Part shown: one piece after another, positions 1 through 8,582 of the stretch
Layout: each line of letters starts with the position of its first letter
Position numbering within the stretch: position 1 is the first letter of the stretch
NCBI RefSeq assembly: GCF_038404985.1
Contig: NZ_JBBKBA010000001.1
Coordinates: forward strand, 248,001 to 312,000
DNA length: 64,000 nucleotides
Source of the DNA: Ferrovibrio sp. MS7
Lineage (GTDB): Bacteria; Pseudomonadota; Alphaproteobacteria; Ferrovibrionales; Ferrovibrionaceae
Direction of reading: 5' to 3'
The notes under the pieces: model-generated
The model's input: only the letters and a program-made list of their open reading frames with translations
Databases searched by the model: none
What the model was told of the DNA's origin: nothing
Translations under genes and position numbers: made by a program

Positions 1-16
1 ACCTGGAGGAATTTGA

Positions 17-1966
17 TCATGGCATTGCCCCCACTACATTCACCGCCACCCGGGCGCGCAGACGGCTGACGCTGCCATCCTGGTATTTGACCTGTATCTC
101 GCTGTCGCAATGGCTGGCGCCCTGATAGAGCGACTCGATCAGATCGTTGTAGCGTTCATGGATCGCCTCGCGGCGCAGCTTGCGCGAGCGCGTCAATTCA
201 GACTCGTCGGCGTCCAGTTCCTTTGGCAGGGTGGCGAAACGCGTCACCCGCGCCCCCGGCGCCACCAGACGGTTCACATTGGTGATGATCGCGGCAATTT
301 CAGCGCGGATTTCCGGCAACTGGCTCAGCTCCGTGAAAGTGCCGTAGGCCAGACCCTTCAATTCCGCAAAGCGGCCAGCGATCTCACTATCGATATTCAC
401 CAGGGCGGTGACGAAATCGCGCTCGGCATCGCCAATTACGATGGCATCGCGGATCATCGAGGCCGCGCGCAGATGATTCTCGATGAATTGGGGCGGATAG
501 GACTGGCCGCTGCGCAGCCGGCGCATGTCCTTCAGGCGGTCAAGGAAAATCAACTGTCCGCGCTCATCCAGCCGCACCGCGTCGCCGGTGGCGAAGCCAT
601 TCGCGACTTGGCCTAGTTCCTGGGTCGCGGTCTCGTTCTTCAGGTAACCGGAGAAGGCCGGCAGGCGCAGACGAAGTTGATCCTGCTCATCCACCCAGGC
701 TTCCATCGGCTCGGCAATGCTGGGATCGCAGGGCATCAATTCGCCCATGGTCTCCGGGCGATAATGCGAGCCGCGGCGATGCGCCGAGACCAGGCCGAGT
801 TCGGTGGAGCCATAGAGATTGCCGAGCGGCACGCCGAAAGCATGGAAGCGCAGGAACAATTCCGCCGAAAGACCGGAGCCGCCGCTAAGCACACCGCGCA
901 CTTCGGAAAGCCCGAGCAGGTCGCGCACGCCACGCAGGATCAGCAGATCGGCCAGCGGCGCCAGCAGCAGCCGGTCCAGCCAGTTGCCCTTTCCCATGGC
1001 ACGCTTGCGGCCTTGCGCCACGCCCCAGGCGAACAGCCAGCGGCGCAGCGTGCCAGCATCCATCATGCGCGCCTCGACGCTGGAGGCGAGCATTTCCCAC
1101 TGCCGGGGCGTGAACATGAGATAATGCGGCCCGGTCTCGCGCAGGTCGCTCTGCACCGTCTCCGGTTTCTCGGCGTAATACAGCGTCATCGGCGCCAGTA
1201 AGGCGAGGCCGATGCCGAAATACTGCTCGGCAGCCCAGGCCGGGGAAATGTAAGACAGGTATCGCGCGCCAGGTTCGGTGCCGAGTGTGCCCATCAGGCG
1301 ATAGGCGTTATCGAGAATAAAGGCATGCGACAGCATCGCGCCTTTCGGGCGCCCGGTGGTGCCCGACGTGTAGCAATAGACCGCGACATCATCCTGCCGG
1401 CCCTGATCGATCTCGGCATCCAGCCAGGCATCGTCACGATGTGCCGCACCGCGCTCGAGCAGGATATCCAGGGGATGCAGCTTGTCCTGCTTGTAGTCCC
1501 ACAGGCCACGGCCATCGATATGGAAGATGGCGCGGATCGCCGGGGCGCGCGGCAGGATGGCAAGAATCTTGTCGACCTGTTCCTGATCCTCGCCCACCAC
1601 CATGGCCGCCTCGGAATGCTCCAGCAGGTAGCCGAGTTCATCCACCGAGGCATCGGGATAAGCAGAAACCGTGCGGGCGCCGAGACAATGCGCCGCGAGT
1701 TCGAGCAGGAACTGCTCTTCCATGTTCTCGGATACCAGCGCCAGTACCTCGCCGCGCTTGAGGCCGCTGCCGGCCAGGCCACGGGCATAGAGCCGTACCC
1801 GGCGGTTCACTTCGCTCCAGTCATGCATCCGCCAGATGCCGGCGCGCTTGCTGCGGATCGCCGGCTTGGCGGCAAATTCACGAGCACGGTCGCGCAGCAA
1901 TTGCGGCAGGGTGCGGCCGGCGGCATTGCGGCTGTCATTGACCGGGGTGGCGCGCAAACTCTGCAT
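17..1966 (-). CDS. Long-chain-type acyl-CoA synthetase (AMP-forming), 649 aa
   Basis: Adenylate-forming enzyme that should activate a carboxylic acid to its CoA thioester with ATP. The P-loop YTSGTTGRPKG is at residues 199-209, followed further on by an NLYGSTELG motif and a C-terminal ATGD/LKD region. At about 650 aa it belongs to the long eukaryote/FadD15-like branch. Translation starts at ATG 1966, two bases after the stop of the upstream LivG-like ATPase, so the two are co-transcribed. Linkage to a Liv-type ATPase and an acyl-CoA dehydrogenase suggests that an imported acid is activated and oxidised here. The substrate cannot be read from the sequence. Confidence 0.9.
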   Translation of the reverse strand: MQSLRATPVNDSRNAAGRTLPQLLRDRAREFAAKPAIRSKRAGIWRMHDWSEVNRRVRLYARGLAGSGLKRGEVLALVSENMEEQFLLELAAHCLGARTVSAYPDASVDELGYLLEHSEAAMVVGEDQEQVDKILAILPRAPAIRAIFHIDGRGLWDYKQDKLHPLDILLERGAAHRDDAWLDAEIDQGRQDDVAVYCYTSGTTGRPKGAMLSHAFILDNAYRLMGTLGTEPGARYLSYISPAWAAEQYFGIGLALLAPMTLYYAEKPETVQSDLRETGPHYLMFTPRQWEMLASSVEARMMDAGTLRRWLFAWGVAQGRKRAMGKGNWLDRLLLAPLADLLILRGVRDLLGLSEVRGVLSGGSGLSAELFLRFHAFGVPLGNLYGSTELGLVSAHRRGSHYRPETMGELMPCDPSIAEPMEAWVDEQDQLRLRLPAFSGYLKNETATQELGQVANGFATGDAVRLDERGQLIFLDRLKDMRRLRSGQSYPPQFIENHLRAASMIRDAIVIGDAERDFVTALVNIDSEIAGRFAELKGLAYGTFTELSQLPEIRAEIAAIITNVNRLVAPGARVTRFATLPKELDADESELTRSRKLRREAIHERYNDLIESLYQGASHCDSEIQVKYQDGSVSRLRARVAVNVVGAMP

Positions 1967-1968
1967 CG

Positions 1969-2754
1969 CTATTCCTTCCCCAGATAGGCGGCGATCACCG
2001 CCGGATCACTGCGCACTTCCGCCGGCGTACCGACGGCAATGACACGGCCGAAATCAATAACCGTGATGGTGTCGGAAATATCCATCACCACTTCCATGTC
2101 ATGCTCCACCAGCACGATGGGGATGGCACGGGCATCGCGGATATCCAGGATGTAGCGGGCCAGATCGCCCTTCTCTTCCGGATTCATGCCAGCCATCGGC
2201 TCATCCATGATCAGCACCTCGGGATCCAGCGCGATGGCACGGCCGAGATCGACGCGCTTGCGCAGGCCGTAGCTCATGTCGCCGACCGGCGCATGGCGCA
2301 GTTCCTCGAGTTCCAGGAACTCGATGATTTCCTCGGCCTTGGCGGCGTATGCCGCTTCCTCGCGCGAGACGCGGCCCCAATAGAGCAACGCATCCAGCAG
2401 CCCGGTGCGCATCCGGTTATGGAAACCGGTGAGGATGTTTTCCCGCGCTGTCATGCTGGGATAGGTCTGGATGCCCTGAAAGGTGCGGCCGATGCCGGCG
2501 GCGGCCCGCCGGTTCGGCACCAGAGCCGTGATGTCGCGGCCCTGGAAATGCACCGCACCGGTCTGCGGCCGGTAGAAGCCGGACAGGCAGTTGAGCAGGC
2601 TCGACTTGCCGGCACCGTTCGGGCCGATGATGGCATGGATCTCGCGCGGGCGGACACGGATCGAGACCTGCTTCAGCGCCTCGACGGCGCCAAAGCGCAG
2701 GTTCAGATCACGCGCCTCGAGTACGAGGTCGCTATCTGCGGGAGCGGTGGACAT
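1969..2754 (-). CDS. Liv-type ABC transporter ATP-binding protein (LivG-like), 261 aa
   Basis: Cytoplasmic ATPase of a branched-chain amino acid/hydrophobic acid importer. Walker A GPNGAGKS lies at residues 44-51, an atypical signature MSYGLRKR precedes Walker B VLIMDEP, and the LivG-like MAGMNPEE follows. I place the start at ATG 2754, not at the longer in-frame extension, because that ATG overlaps the stop of the upstream acyl-CoA dehydrogenase in a TGATG coupling. No matching permease or binding protein for this copy is in the window, so they probably lie to the left. A second, complete Liv set is at 19.0-24.6 kb. Confidence 0.92.
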   Translation of the reverse strand: MSTAPADSDLVLEARDLNLRFGAVEALKQVSIRVRPREIHAIIGPNGAGKSSLLNCLSGFYRPQTGAVHFQGRDITALVPNRRAAAGIGRTFQGIQTYPSMTARENILTGFHNRMRTGLLDALLYWGRVSREEAAYAAKAEEIIEFLELEELRHAPVGDMSYGLRKRVDLGRAIALDPEVLIMDEPMAGMNPEEKGDLARYILDIRDARAIPIVLVEHDMEVVMDISDTITVIDFGRVIAVGTPAEVRSDPAVIAAYLGKE

Positions 2755-3917
2755 CAGCCGAAACTGACATCCAGGCCGCATTCGCGGGCGATTAGCAGTT
2801 TCTGAATCTGCGAGCTGCCGTCGCCGATGGTGCAGACGCGGTTGTCGCGCATGTAGCGCGACACCGGGCAATCATCCATGAAGCCCCAGCCGCCATGAAT
2901 CTGCACCGCCAGATTGGCGCATTTCGAACCAGCCTCGGTGGCATGATACTTGGCCATCGAGAGATCCATCAGATTGTGGTGGCCGTTATCGACGCCCCAG
3001 GCGGCGCGATAGGTGACAAGGCGTGCCGAATCCACCAGCAGCGCCATCTCTGCCACCATGTCCTGGATCATCTGCAGCTTGCCGATGGGACCGCCGAAAG
3101 CCTGGCGGGTCTGGGCATACTTGATCGAGTGATCGAGGCAGGCCTGGGCCAGGCCCAGCGAACAGGTGGCAAGGAAAAGACGCGCCGCCTGATAACCCTT
3201 GTGCAGCACGAAGCGGCCCTTATGCGGCTGGCCGACAACATAGTCGCCGCTGATCTCGCAATCGCTGAAATAGAGCGGGCGGGTATCGGAGGAGCGCCAG
3301 CCCATCTTGCGGTATTTCGGGCCGCGCGTGTAACCGGGCTGATCGTTCGGCACCAGGAACAGGGTGTAATTCTTGGTCGCGGCCTCGGCCGGGCTGCTCA
3401 CCGTCAGCAGCAGGGTGAACAGCGAAAGCTCGGTGCCGGCATTGGTGATGTAGGCCTTTTCACCGTTAATCATCCAGCGGTTGCCAGAGATCTCGCGCGC
3501 ACGGGTCTTGAAGCCCGCCGTGTCGCTGCCCGCATCCGGCTCGGTGCCGGCAATGGCGCACATGCGCTGGCCGGTGACGATTTCCGGCAGCCACTTCTCC
3601 GCCTGCTCGCGGGTGCCGAAACGGGCCAGGGTGAGGCCGGTGGCCATGCTGACCATAGCCGAGACAGCGAGCGACTGATCCGCGCGCGCCACTTCTTCCA
3701 GCGCCAGAACTGCATCGAACACGCCGAGGCCCATGCCGCCGAGTTCCTCGGGGAACGGGATCGACATCACGCCAAGATCACCAAGCTTCTTGAACAGGTC
3801 GGCCGGGAATTCCCCGGTGCGGTCCAGTTCCTCGGCCCGCGGCGCGATTTCCGCCTGGGCAAATTCCCTGACCTTGGCCTGCAGATTCTGCTGATCCTGC
3901 GTGAGTTCGAAGTTCAT
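2754..3917 (-). CDS. Acyl-CoA dehydrogenase, 387 aa
   Basis: FAD-dependent alpha,beta-dehydrogenation of an acyl-CoA; the length and domain order (helical N-terminus, beta domain, helical C-terminus) are normal for the family. The FAD/substrate loop AIAGTEPDAGSD is clear. Odd point: at the position of the usual catalytic glutamate (IYEGT in medium-chain enzymes) this protein reads IGDGS, so aspartate replaces glutamate, and the alternative isovaleryl-type glutamate position carries alanine. It starts directly after the TetR stop (TAGATG) and overlaps the LivG-like start by one base, so it sits inside a tight operon. Confidence 0.92.
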   Translation of the reverse strand: MNFELTQDQQNLQAKVREFAQAEIAPRAEELDRTGEFPADLFKKLGDLGVMSIPFPEELGGMGLGVFDAVLALEEVARADQSLAVSAMVSMATGLTLARFGTREQAEKWLPEIVTGQRMCAIAGTEPDAGSDTAGFKTRAREISGNRWMINGEKAYITNAGTELSLFTLLLTVSSPAEAATKNYTLFLVPNDQPGYTRGPKYRKMGWRSSDTRPLYFSDCEISGDYVVGQPHKGRFVLHKGYQAARLFLATCSLGLAQACLDHSIKYAQTRQAFGGPIGKLQMIQDMVAEMALLVDSARLVTYRAAWGVDNGHHNLMDLSMAKYHATEAGSKCANLAVQIHGGWGFMDDCPVSRYMRDNRVCTIGDGSSQIQKLLIARECGLDVSFG

Positions 3918-4598
3918 CTAATCGCCTCTTATGCTCGGTGATGTGAAGGGGGTTAGAACCTGATGCAGCTCGGCCTGCAGGGCCGGGCCGGGATTGGCGG
4001 TGAAAGCGCGCAGGGCCAGATCGATCAGTGCTTCGGAAGCCTGATCAGCGGTCCAGGGGCCATCGGGCGAGTACCACTTGGTGACCCAGTGCACGGCACC
4101 CAGCAGCATGAACACCGCCATCTTCGGGTTCACCGGCAGGATGCTGCCGTCGCGGATGCCTTCCTCGACCAGTTCGCGGAGCTGTTTTTCATAAGCATCG
4201 CGCAGCGCGATAATCGGGCCGGCGGTGCCTTCGGCCAGCGCGTTCTCTTCCAGGATCAGCACCGGGACGCCCAGGTCGCTGATCACGGTGCGCAGGTAGC
4301 CGGTCATGCCGATGCGGATTTTTTCCAGGCCATTGCGGCCCTCGCGCATGCCGATGGCGAGATGCTCGTTGGCAATCTCCATCGCCTCTTCGTGGCAGGC
4401 GCAGAGCAGGTCGTTCTTGTTGTTCACATAGCGATAGAGGGCGGTCTTGGTGACGCCCAGGCGCTCGGCGACGTCGTCCAGCGTCGTGCCGTGGCTGCCG
4501 CGGCGGTTAAACACGCGGGCGGCTTCGCGGATGATCGCTTTCCGCTTGTTGTCGGTTTGCTCGGCGCGGCTTGGCACCGCGTTGGCCCACTTGGTCAT
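3918..4598 (-). CDS. TetR/AcrR family transcriptional regulator, 226 aa
   Basis: N-terminal helix-turn-helix typical of TetR (TTLDDVAERLGVTKTALYRYV) and a C-terminal ligand domain. It is first in the operon with the acyl-CoA dehydrogenase, LivG-like ATPase and acyl-CoA synthetase, so it is probably a local repressor released by an acyl-CoA or the imported acid. I chose ATG 4598 because a strong GGAGGAA ribosome site (4601-4607) precedes it; the longer in-frame extension has none. It is divergent from the SDR at 4749, and the shared intergenic region holds palindromic sites. Confidence 0.9.
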   Translation of the reverse strand: MTKWANAVPSRAEQTDNKRKAIIREAARVFNRRGSHGTTLDDVAERLGVTKTALYRYVNNKNDLLCACHEEAMEIANEHLAIGMREGRNGLEKIRIGMTGYLRTVISDLGVPVLILEENALAEGTAGPIIALRDAYEKQLRELVEEGIRDGSILPVNPKMAVFMLLGAVHWVTKWYSPDGPWTADQASEALIDLALRAFTANPGPALQAELHQVLTPFTSPSIRGD

Positions 4599-4657
4599 CT
4601 TTCCTCCGAACCAGGGTGAGTGGCTGTCAAAGCGCCATCTTGCCTGATTCGTGCCGA

Positions 4658-4708
4658 TAGTTACACGTAAGAACCGAGAATGCAACACTAGAAACTTTAG
4701 TTACTGTA
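4658..4708. promoter_or_regulatory. Candidate TetR operator region between divergent genes
   Basis: The heptamer TAGTTAC occurs twice, 40 bp apart (4658-4664 and 4698-4704). The first copy belongs to the inverted repeat TTAC-AC-GTAA (4661-4670). The second is within an inverted repeat ACTA-N7-TAGT (4687-4701) and is followed by TGTA. Their position between the TetR gene and the divergent SDR fits autoregulation plus control of the SDR. Inference only. Confidence 0.4.
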
Positions 4709-4748
4709 TGTTCACAATGAGCCTTAAATCAGGAGGGAACCCAGAATC

Positions 4749-5534
4749 ATGACCAAGAAAATGGCGGATCGCCGGGAAGAAGTTGCTCTGCTCTGTGGCG
4801 GCACGGCCGGAATCGGCCTGGCCAGCGCACGGGCCTTACTGGCCGAGGGGGTGAAAAAAATCATGCTGGTCGGCCGCAAGCCGGAACGCGGCACGGCAGC
4901 CCAGGCCGCCCTGGCAGCCGAATTCCCCGGCGCCGATATCCGATTCTGTGCCGCCGATCTCGGCCAGCCGGAAGGCGCCGAGGCGGCAGTGCAGGCCTGC
5001 CTGGCGGCGTTCGGGCGCATCGACACGCTGCTGAGCTGCGCCGGTGGCGACCCGATGCCGCGCCTGCTGCATGAAACGCCGCTGGCCGACTTGCCGCGCA
5101 TCATCGGCGGCACGTCGGCCAGCGTGCTGCTGCCGGTGCGGGCCGCCCTGCCGGCGATGATGGCGCAGCGTGGCGGCAGCATCATCTGCATCGCCTCCGA
5201 CGCGGCAAAAGTGGCGACACCCGGCGAGGTCTGCATCGGCGCGGCGATGGCGGCGATCGTGATGTTCTGCCGCGCCTTGGCCATCGAAGCAAAACGCAGC
5301 GGCATCCGCGTCAATTGCCTCACCCCCAGCATCGTGCGCGATACGCCGCTCTATGATGCGCTGATGAGCGATGCCTTTGCCGGCAAGCTTTTTGCCAAGG
5401 CGGAAGGCCTGGCCAAGCTAGGCGTGGTGGTGCCCGATGACCTCGCCGCCGTGGTGGCGTTTCTCTCCAGCCCCGCTGCCGCACGGCTCACCGGCCAGAC
5501 CATCAGCGTCAATGGCGGCATCTCGGCGGCCTGA
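4749..5534 (+). CDS. Short-chain dehydrogenase/reductase fold protein lacking the catalytic Tyr and Lys, 261 aa
   Basis: Classical SDR fold: nucleotide motif GGTAGIG at residues 17-23, SCAGG in place of NNAG, and the C-terminal TGQTISVNGG. The catalytic serine is kept (S150), but the tyrosine expected 13 residues later is I163 and the lysine four further on is M167. The conserved Asn helix also appears replaced. It may therefore bind NAD(P) without normal SDR chemistry, or act as a structural or regulatory subunit. An AGGAGGG ribosome site is at 4731-4737. It is divergent from the TetR gene and followed by a large inverted repeat. Confidence 0.85.
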   Translation: MTKKMADRREEVALLCGGTAGIGLASARALLAEGVKKIMLVGRKPERGTAAQAALAAEFPGADIRFCAADLGQPEGAEAAVQACLAAFGRIDTLLSCAGGDPMPRLLHETPLADLPRIIGGTSASVLLPVRAALPAMMAQRGGSIICIASDAAKVATPGEVCIGAAMAAIVMFCRALAIEAKRSGIRVNCLTPSIVRDTPLYDALMSDAFAGKLFAKAEGLAKLGVVVPDDLAAVVAFLSSPAAARLTGQTISVNGGISAA

Positions 5535-5541
5535 GCCACAA

Positions 5542-5607
5542 GCCCCCTGCCGCCTGCCGCCCGCCGCCCGTAATGGCGCTTCACCAATGGCGTGCGCGGC
5601 AGGGGGC
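5542..5607. repeat. 12-bp perfect inverted repeat with 42-bp loop downstream of the SDR
   Basis: GCCCCCTGCCGC (5542-5553) and its exact reverse complement (5596-5607) start 7 bp after the SDR stop. RNA from this region would form a strong long-range stem. No T-tract follows, so a simple rho-independent terminator is not indicated. It may stabilise the 3' end of the SDR mRNA or act as a terminator needing a factor. Confidence 0.6.
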
Positions 5608-5649
5608 GACTCAATTGTGGACACACACCGGCCGCTTTTGAAAAAAGAA

Positions 5650-5694
5650 GTATACATTTCTGCTTTTATGGGGCTACGATGTATTACACATCGT
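5650..5694. promoter_or_regulatory. Candidate GntR operator/promoter region of the importer-amidohydrolase operon
   Basis: A perfect inverted repeat ACGATGT-N5-ACATCGT occupies 5676-5694, about 95 bp upstream of the binding-protein gene. A GTATACA element lies at 5650-5656. The same GTATACA core occurs upstream of the GntR gene that closes this cluster (12193-12199), which suggests shared control. AT-rich sequence around 5638-5670 is the likeliest promoter location. Confidence 0.45.
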
Positions 5695-5789
5695 GGCCGA
5701 GGCGTTGCAGGCGCCATGACCGCTGAGGGCGGCTAAATCGGGACCACGGGGCGTTTGGGCGCATTTCCCAACCGGCAGAGGGGACCGAC

Positions 5790-6857
5790 ATGTTTCGCAA
5801 GATTGACCGCAGGCAGCTTCTCACCGGCTCGACGGCGATTGCCGCCGCGAGCCTGTTCCCGATGCCCTACTTGATGGCGCAGACCAATTTCTTCGAGCCG
5901 ACCCGCGTGCGCACCACCCATGCGCCCTATGTCTCGGCCGGCCCGTATTTCATCGCCCAGGCCAAGGGCTACTTCAAGAAAGTGGGCCTCGACGTCACCT
6001 CCACCAGCTTCATCGATCAGGCCCAGGCGATGCCGGGCCTGGCGGCAGGCGAATTCGACATCACCGGCGCCACGATCAGCGCCGGCCTGTTCAACCTGAT
6101 GGCCAAGGGCACCCCGGTGCGTCTGATCATGGAAGGCGGCCGCGAAAGCCCAGGGATGGGCTCGAACGCCATCCTGGTGAGCAACGAGACCTACGCCGCT
6201 GGCTTCACCAACCTAGCCGGCTACAAATTCGCCAAGGGCCGCAATTTCGGTGTTTCGACGCGCGGCGCCGTGGCGCAGTACCTGCATTACACGGCGCTGG
6301 AGCGTGCCGGGCTGACGCCGGATGACGTGAGCTGGCAGTGGGGCCTGGATACCCGCAACAGCCTGGCGCTGATGCCGGCCGAGCGCGTGCATGTGATCAA
6401 CATTCCGCTGCCCGGCGCCTATGCGGCACAGAAGCGCGGCGTCGGCAAGGTGGTGACCTGGAGCGACGAGATCGCGCCGAATTTCGTGCTGGCCTGCCGT
6501 GCCGCCAGCCAGAAGTTCCTTGCCGAGCGCTATTCGGCGGTGGTGCGCTTCATCATGGCGATCCTGCATGCCAATGCCGAATTCAACGCGGCGGCGCAGA
6601 ACGGCAACCCGGAGGTGCTGAAGATCATTGCCGAAGGCACCGGCCTGGAGCCGGAAGTGATCGATGAATGCCGCCCGCGCTGGACCCAGATGACACCAGA
6701 TGGCATCCCGAATGTGCAGTCGATCATGAACCAGCAGATGTTCTGGAAGGACAAGACCGATCTGCTGGCGCGGCCGGTGCCGGAAGACAGCCTGTTCGAT
6801 CTCGGTGCCGTGCGCGAAGCCAAGAAGCGCCTCGAGGACAAGAACCCATTCATCTGA
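5790..6857 (+). CDS. ABC transporter substrate-binding protein, NMT1/SsuA/TauA-like, 355 aa
   Basis: Periplasmic binding protein of the NMT1/SsuA family, which carries sulfonates, pyrimidine precursors and other small nitrogen or sulfur compounds. The N-terminus has a twin-arginine-like motif (DRRQLLTG, residues 6-13), then a hydrophobic stretch and an Ala-Gln cleavage region near residues 30-31, so Tat export is plausible. It is the first gene of an operon with an ATPase, a permease and two amidohydrolases, so the likely ligand is a hydrolysable amide or deaminable ring compound. The exact substrate is unknown. Confidence 0.88.
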   Translation: MFRKIDRRQLLTGSTAIAAASLFPMPYLMAQTNFFEPTRVRTTHAPYVSAGPYFIAQAKGYFKKVGLDVTSTSFIDQAQAMPGLAAGEFDITGATISAGLFNLMAKGTPVRLIMEGGRESPGMGSNAILVSNETYAAGFTNLAGYKFAKGRNFGVSTRGAVAQYLHYTALERAGLTPDDVSWQWGLDTRNSLALMPAERVHVINIPLPGAYAAQKRGVGKVVTWSDEIAPNFVLACRAASQKFLAERYSAVVRFIMAILHANAEFNAAAQNGNPEVLKIIAEGTGLEPEVIDECRPRWTQMTPDGIPNVQSIMNQQMFWKDKTDLLARPVPEDSLFDLGAVREAKKRLEDKNPFI

Positions 6858-6911
6858 TCGGATCGGGAATCTGATCCGGATAGGCGTTTCCAGTCGGTAC
6901 TAAGGTGCGGG

Positions 6912-7712
6912 ATGCTGCAGGCGATTGAAGTTTCGGGGCTGACCCATCGTTGGCTGAGCAAGACACGGCCACCGACTTTGGCCTTGAGCAATGTCGACTG
7001 CCGCTTCCCGGCCGGCAAGGTGACGGCAATTGTCGGCCCCAGCGGCTGCGGCAAATCCACTTTGCTGCTGATGCTGCGCGGCCTGCTCGAGCCGAGCCAG
7101 GGCAAGATCAGCTTCGCGTATCAGTCGGGACAGAACACGACTTATGGCGCGGCGCCGCAGATGGCGACCGTGTGGCAGGCCTTCAACCTGCTGCCCTGGC
7201 GCACCGTGCTCGACAATGTCGCTTTCGGCCTCGAGCTGGGCGGCATGGGCAAGGAGGAGCGCTATCGCCGCGCGGCGGAAGCGATCAAGGCGGTGGAGCT
7301 TTCCGGCTTCGAGAACCATTTTCCGGGCCAGCTTTCCGGCGGCATGAAACAGCGCGTCGGCCTGGCGCGCGGCCTGGTGCAGGCGCCGGATGTGCTGCTG
7401 CTGGACGAGCCGTTCGGCGCGCTGGACGCGCAGACCCGGCTTTACCTGCAGGAACAACTCGCCACGGTGGTGGAGCAAAGCCGCAAGACGGTGATCCTGG
7501 TCACCCACAGCATCGAGGAAGCGGTGTTCCTGGCCGACAAGGTGCTGGTGATGACCGCGCGGCCCGGCCGCATTGCCGCCGATATCGATATCGACCTGCC
7601 GCGTCCGCGCGGCATCGAAACGCAGAACAACCCGGCCTTCGGCAAGTATTTCTCCGACATCTACGGCCTGCTGCGTGATGAAGTGAGAAAATCCATGCTG
7701 GCAGGTGCGTAA
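6912..7712 (+). CDS. ABC transporter ATP-binding protein, SsuB/TauB-like, 266 aa
   Basis: Importer ATPase. Walker A GPSGCGKS is at about residues 42-49, signature LSGGMKQR near 140-147, Walker B VLLLDEPFGALD near 160-171, and the switch histidine in VTHSIEEA. This motif set is that of the nitrate/sulfonate/taurine family and matches the NMT1-type binding protein upstream. It lies 54 bp after the binding-protein gene and 3 bp before the permease gene, so one transcript is very likely. Confidence 0.93.
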   Translation: MLQAIEVSGLTHRWLSKTRPPTLALSNVDCRFPAGKVTAIVGPSGCGKSTLLLMLRGLLEPSQGKISFAYQSGQNTTYGAAPQMATVWQAFNLLPWRTVLDNVAFGLELGGMGKEERYRRAAEAIKAVELSGFENHFPGQLSGGMKQRVGLARGLVQAPDVLLLDEPFGALDAQTRLYLQEQLATVVEQSRKTVILVTHSIEEAVFLADKVLVMTARPGRIAADIDIDLPRPRGIETQNNPAFGKYFSDIYGLLRDEVRKSMLAGA

Positions 7713-7715
7713 GCC

Positions 7716-8543
7716 ATGACCGAGAAGCACGATCCGATCAAGGCCAGCCAGGTTCAGCAGGACGACGAAGCAGCCTATGCCAACCAGCGGCTGAAGGACG
7801 AATACCGCCTCTATGGCCCCATCGCGCTGATCCTGTCGCTGGTGGTGTGGGAAGCCTTCGTCGACATCTCGAAGATTCCGGAGCTGTACCTGCCGGCACC
7901 GTCGCTGGTCGTGGTAACGCTCTACAAGCTGTTCGTCGACAAGGGGCTGCTCTACGACCTCTATGTCACGCTCTACCGCATTTTCGGCGGCTTCTTCCTC
8001 GCCAGTTTCGTCGGTGTCGGCCTTGGTATCCTGATGGGCACATCCAAGCGGATGAACGCCATCCTCGATCCCTTCGTTGCCGCGATTTATCCGCTGCCAA
8101 AAATTTCACTGGTGCCGTTGCTGATCATCTGGCTTGGCAGTGGCGACGCTTTCCAGATTGTGCTGAGCGCCTTGGGCTGCGTCTTCCCGATCCTGGTCAA
8201 TACCATTCTCGGCGTGCGGCAATGCGACGAGGGCCTGGTGCTGGCGGCGCGCGACCTCGGCGCCAGCCACAGCCAGATCCTGCGCAAGGTGGTGCTGCCG
8301 GCGGCAATCCCCAGCATCTTCAGCGGCCTGCGCCTGGCACTTGGCATCGCCATCATCCTGGTGGTGGCGGCCGAAATGCAGACGGCGCGCTACGGCCTTG
8401 GCGCCAAGCTCAATCTTGCCGGCCAGATCCTCGAGACCGGCCAGGTCTTCGCCATCCTGCTGCTGCTGGCGATCCTGGGCATTCTGCTTACCAAAGGGCA
8501 GCAGGCGCTGGACCGGCTGCTGAGCCGCTGGCGCGCAAACTGA
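7716..8543 (+). CDS. ABC transporter permease, SsuC/TauC-like, 275 aa
   Basis: Integral membrane subunit with a hydrophilic N-terminus of about 30 residues and then six or so hydrophobic segments. The cytoplasmic EAA-type loop (LGASHSQILRKVVLPAAIP, near residue 180-200) contacts the ATPase encoded immediately upstream. Length and topology are ordinary for the family. It completes a one-permease importer with the two preceding genes. Confidence 0.92.
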   Translation: MTEKHDPIKASQVQQDDEAAYANQRLKDEYRLYGPIALILSLVVWEAFVDISKIPELYLPAPSLVVVTLYKLFVDKGLLYDLYVTLYRIFGGFFLASFVGVGLGILMGTSKRMNAILDPFVAAIYPLPKISLVPLLIIWLGSGDAFQIVLSALGCVFPILVNTILGVRQCDEGLVLAARDLGASHSQILRKVVLPAAIPSIFSGLRLALGIAIILVVAAEMQTARYGLGAKLNLAGQILETGQVFAILLLLAILGILLTKGQQALDRLLSRWRAN

Positions 8544-8582
8544 GTATGGCTATTTGATTATGAGCAAGAAGGCAGGTTCGAG

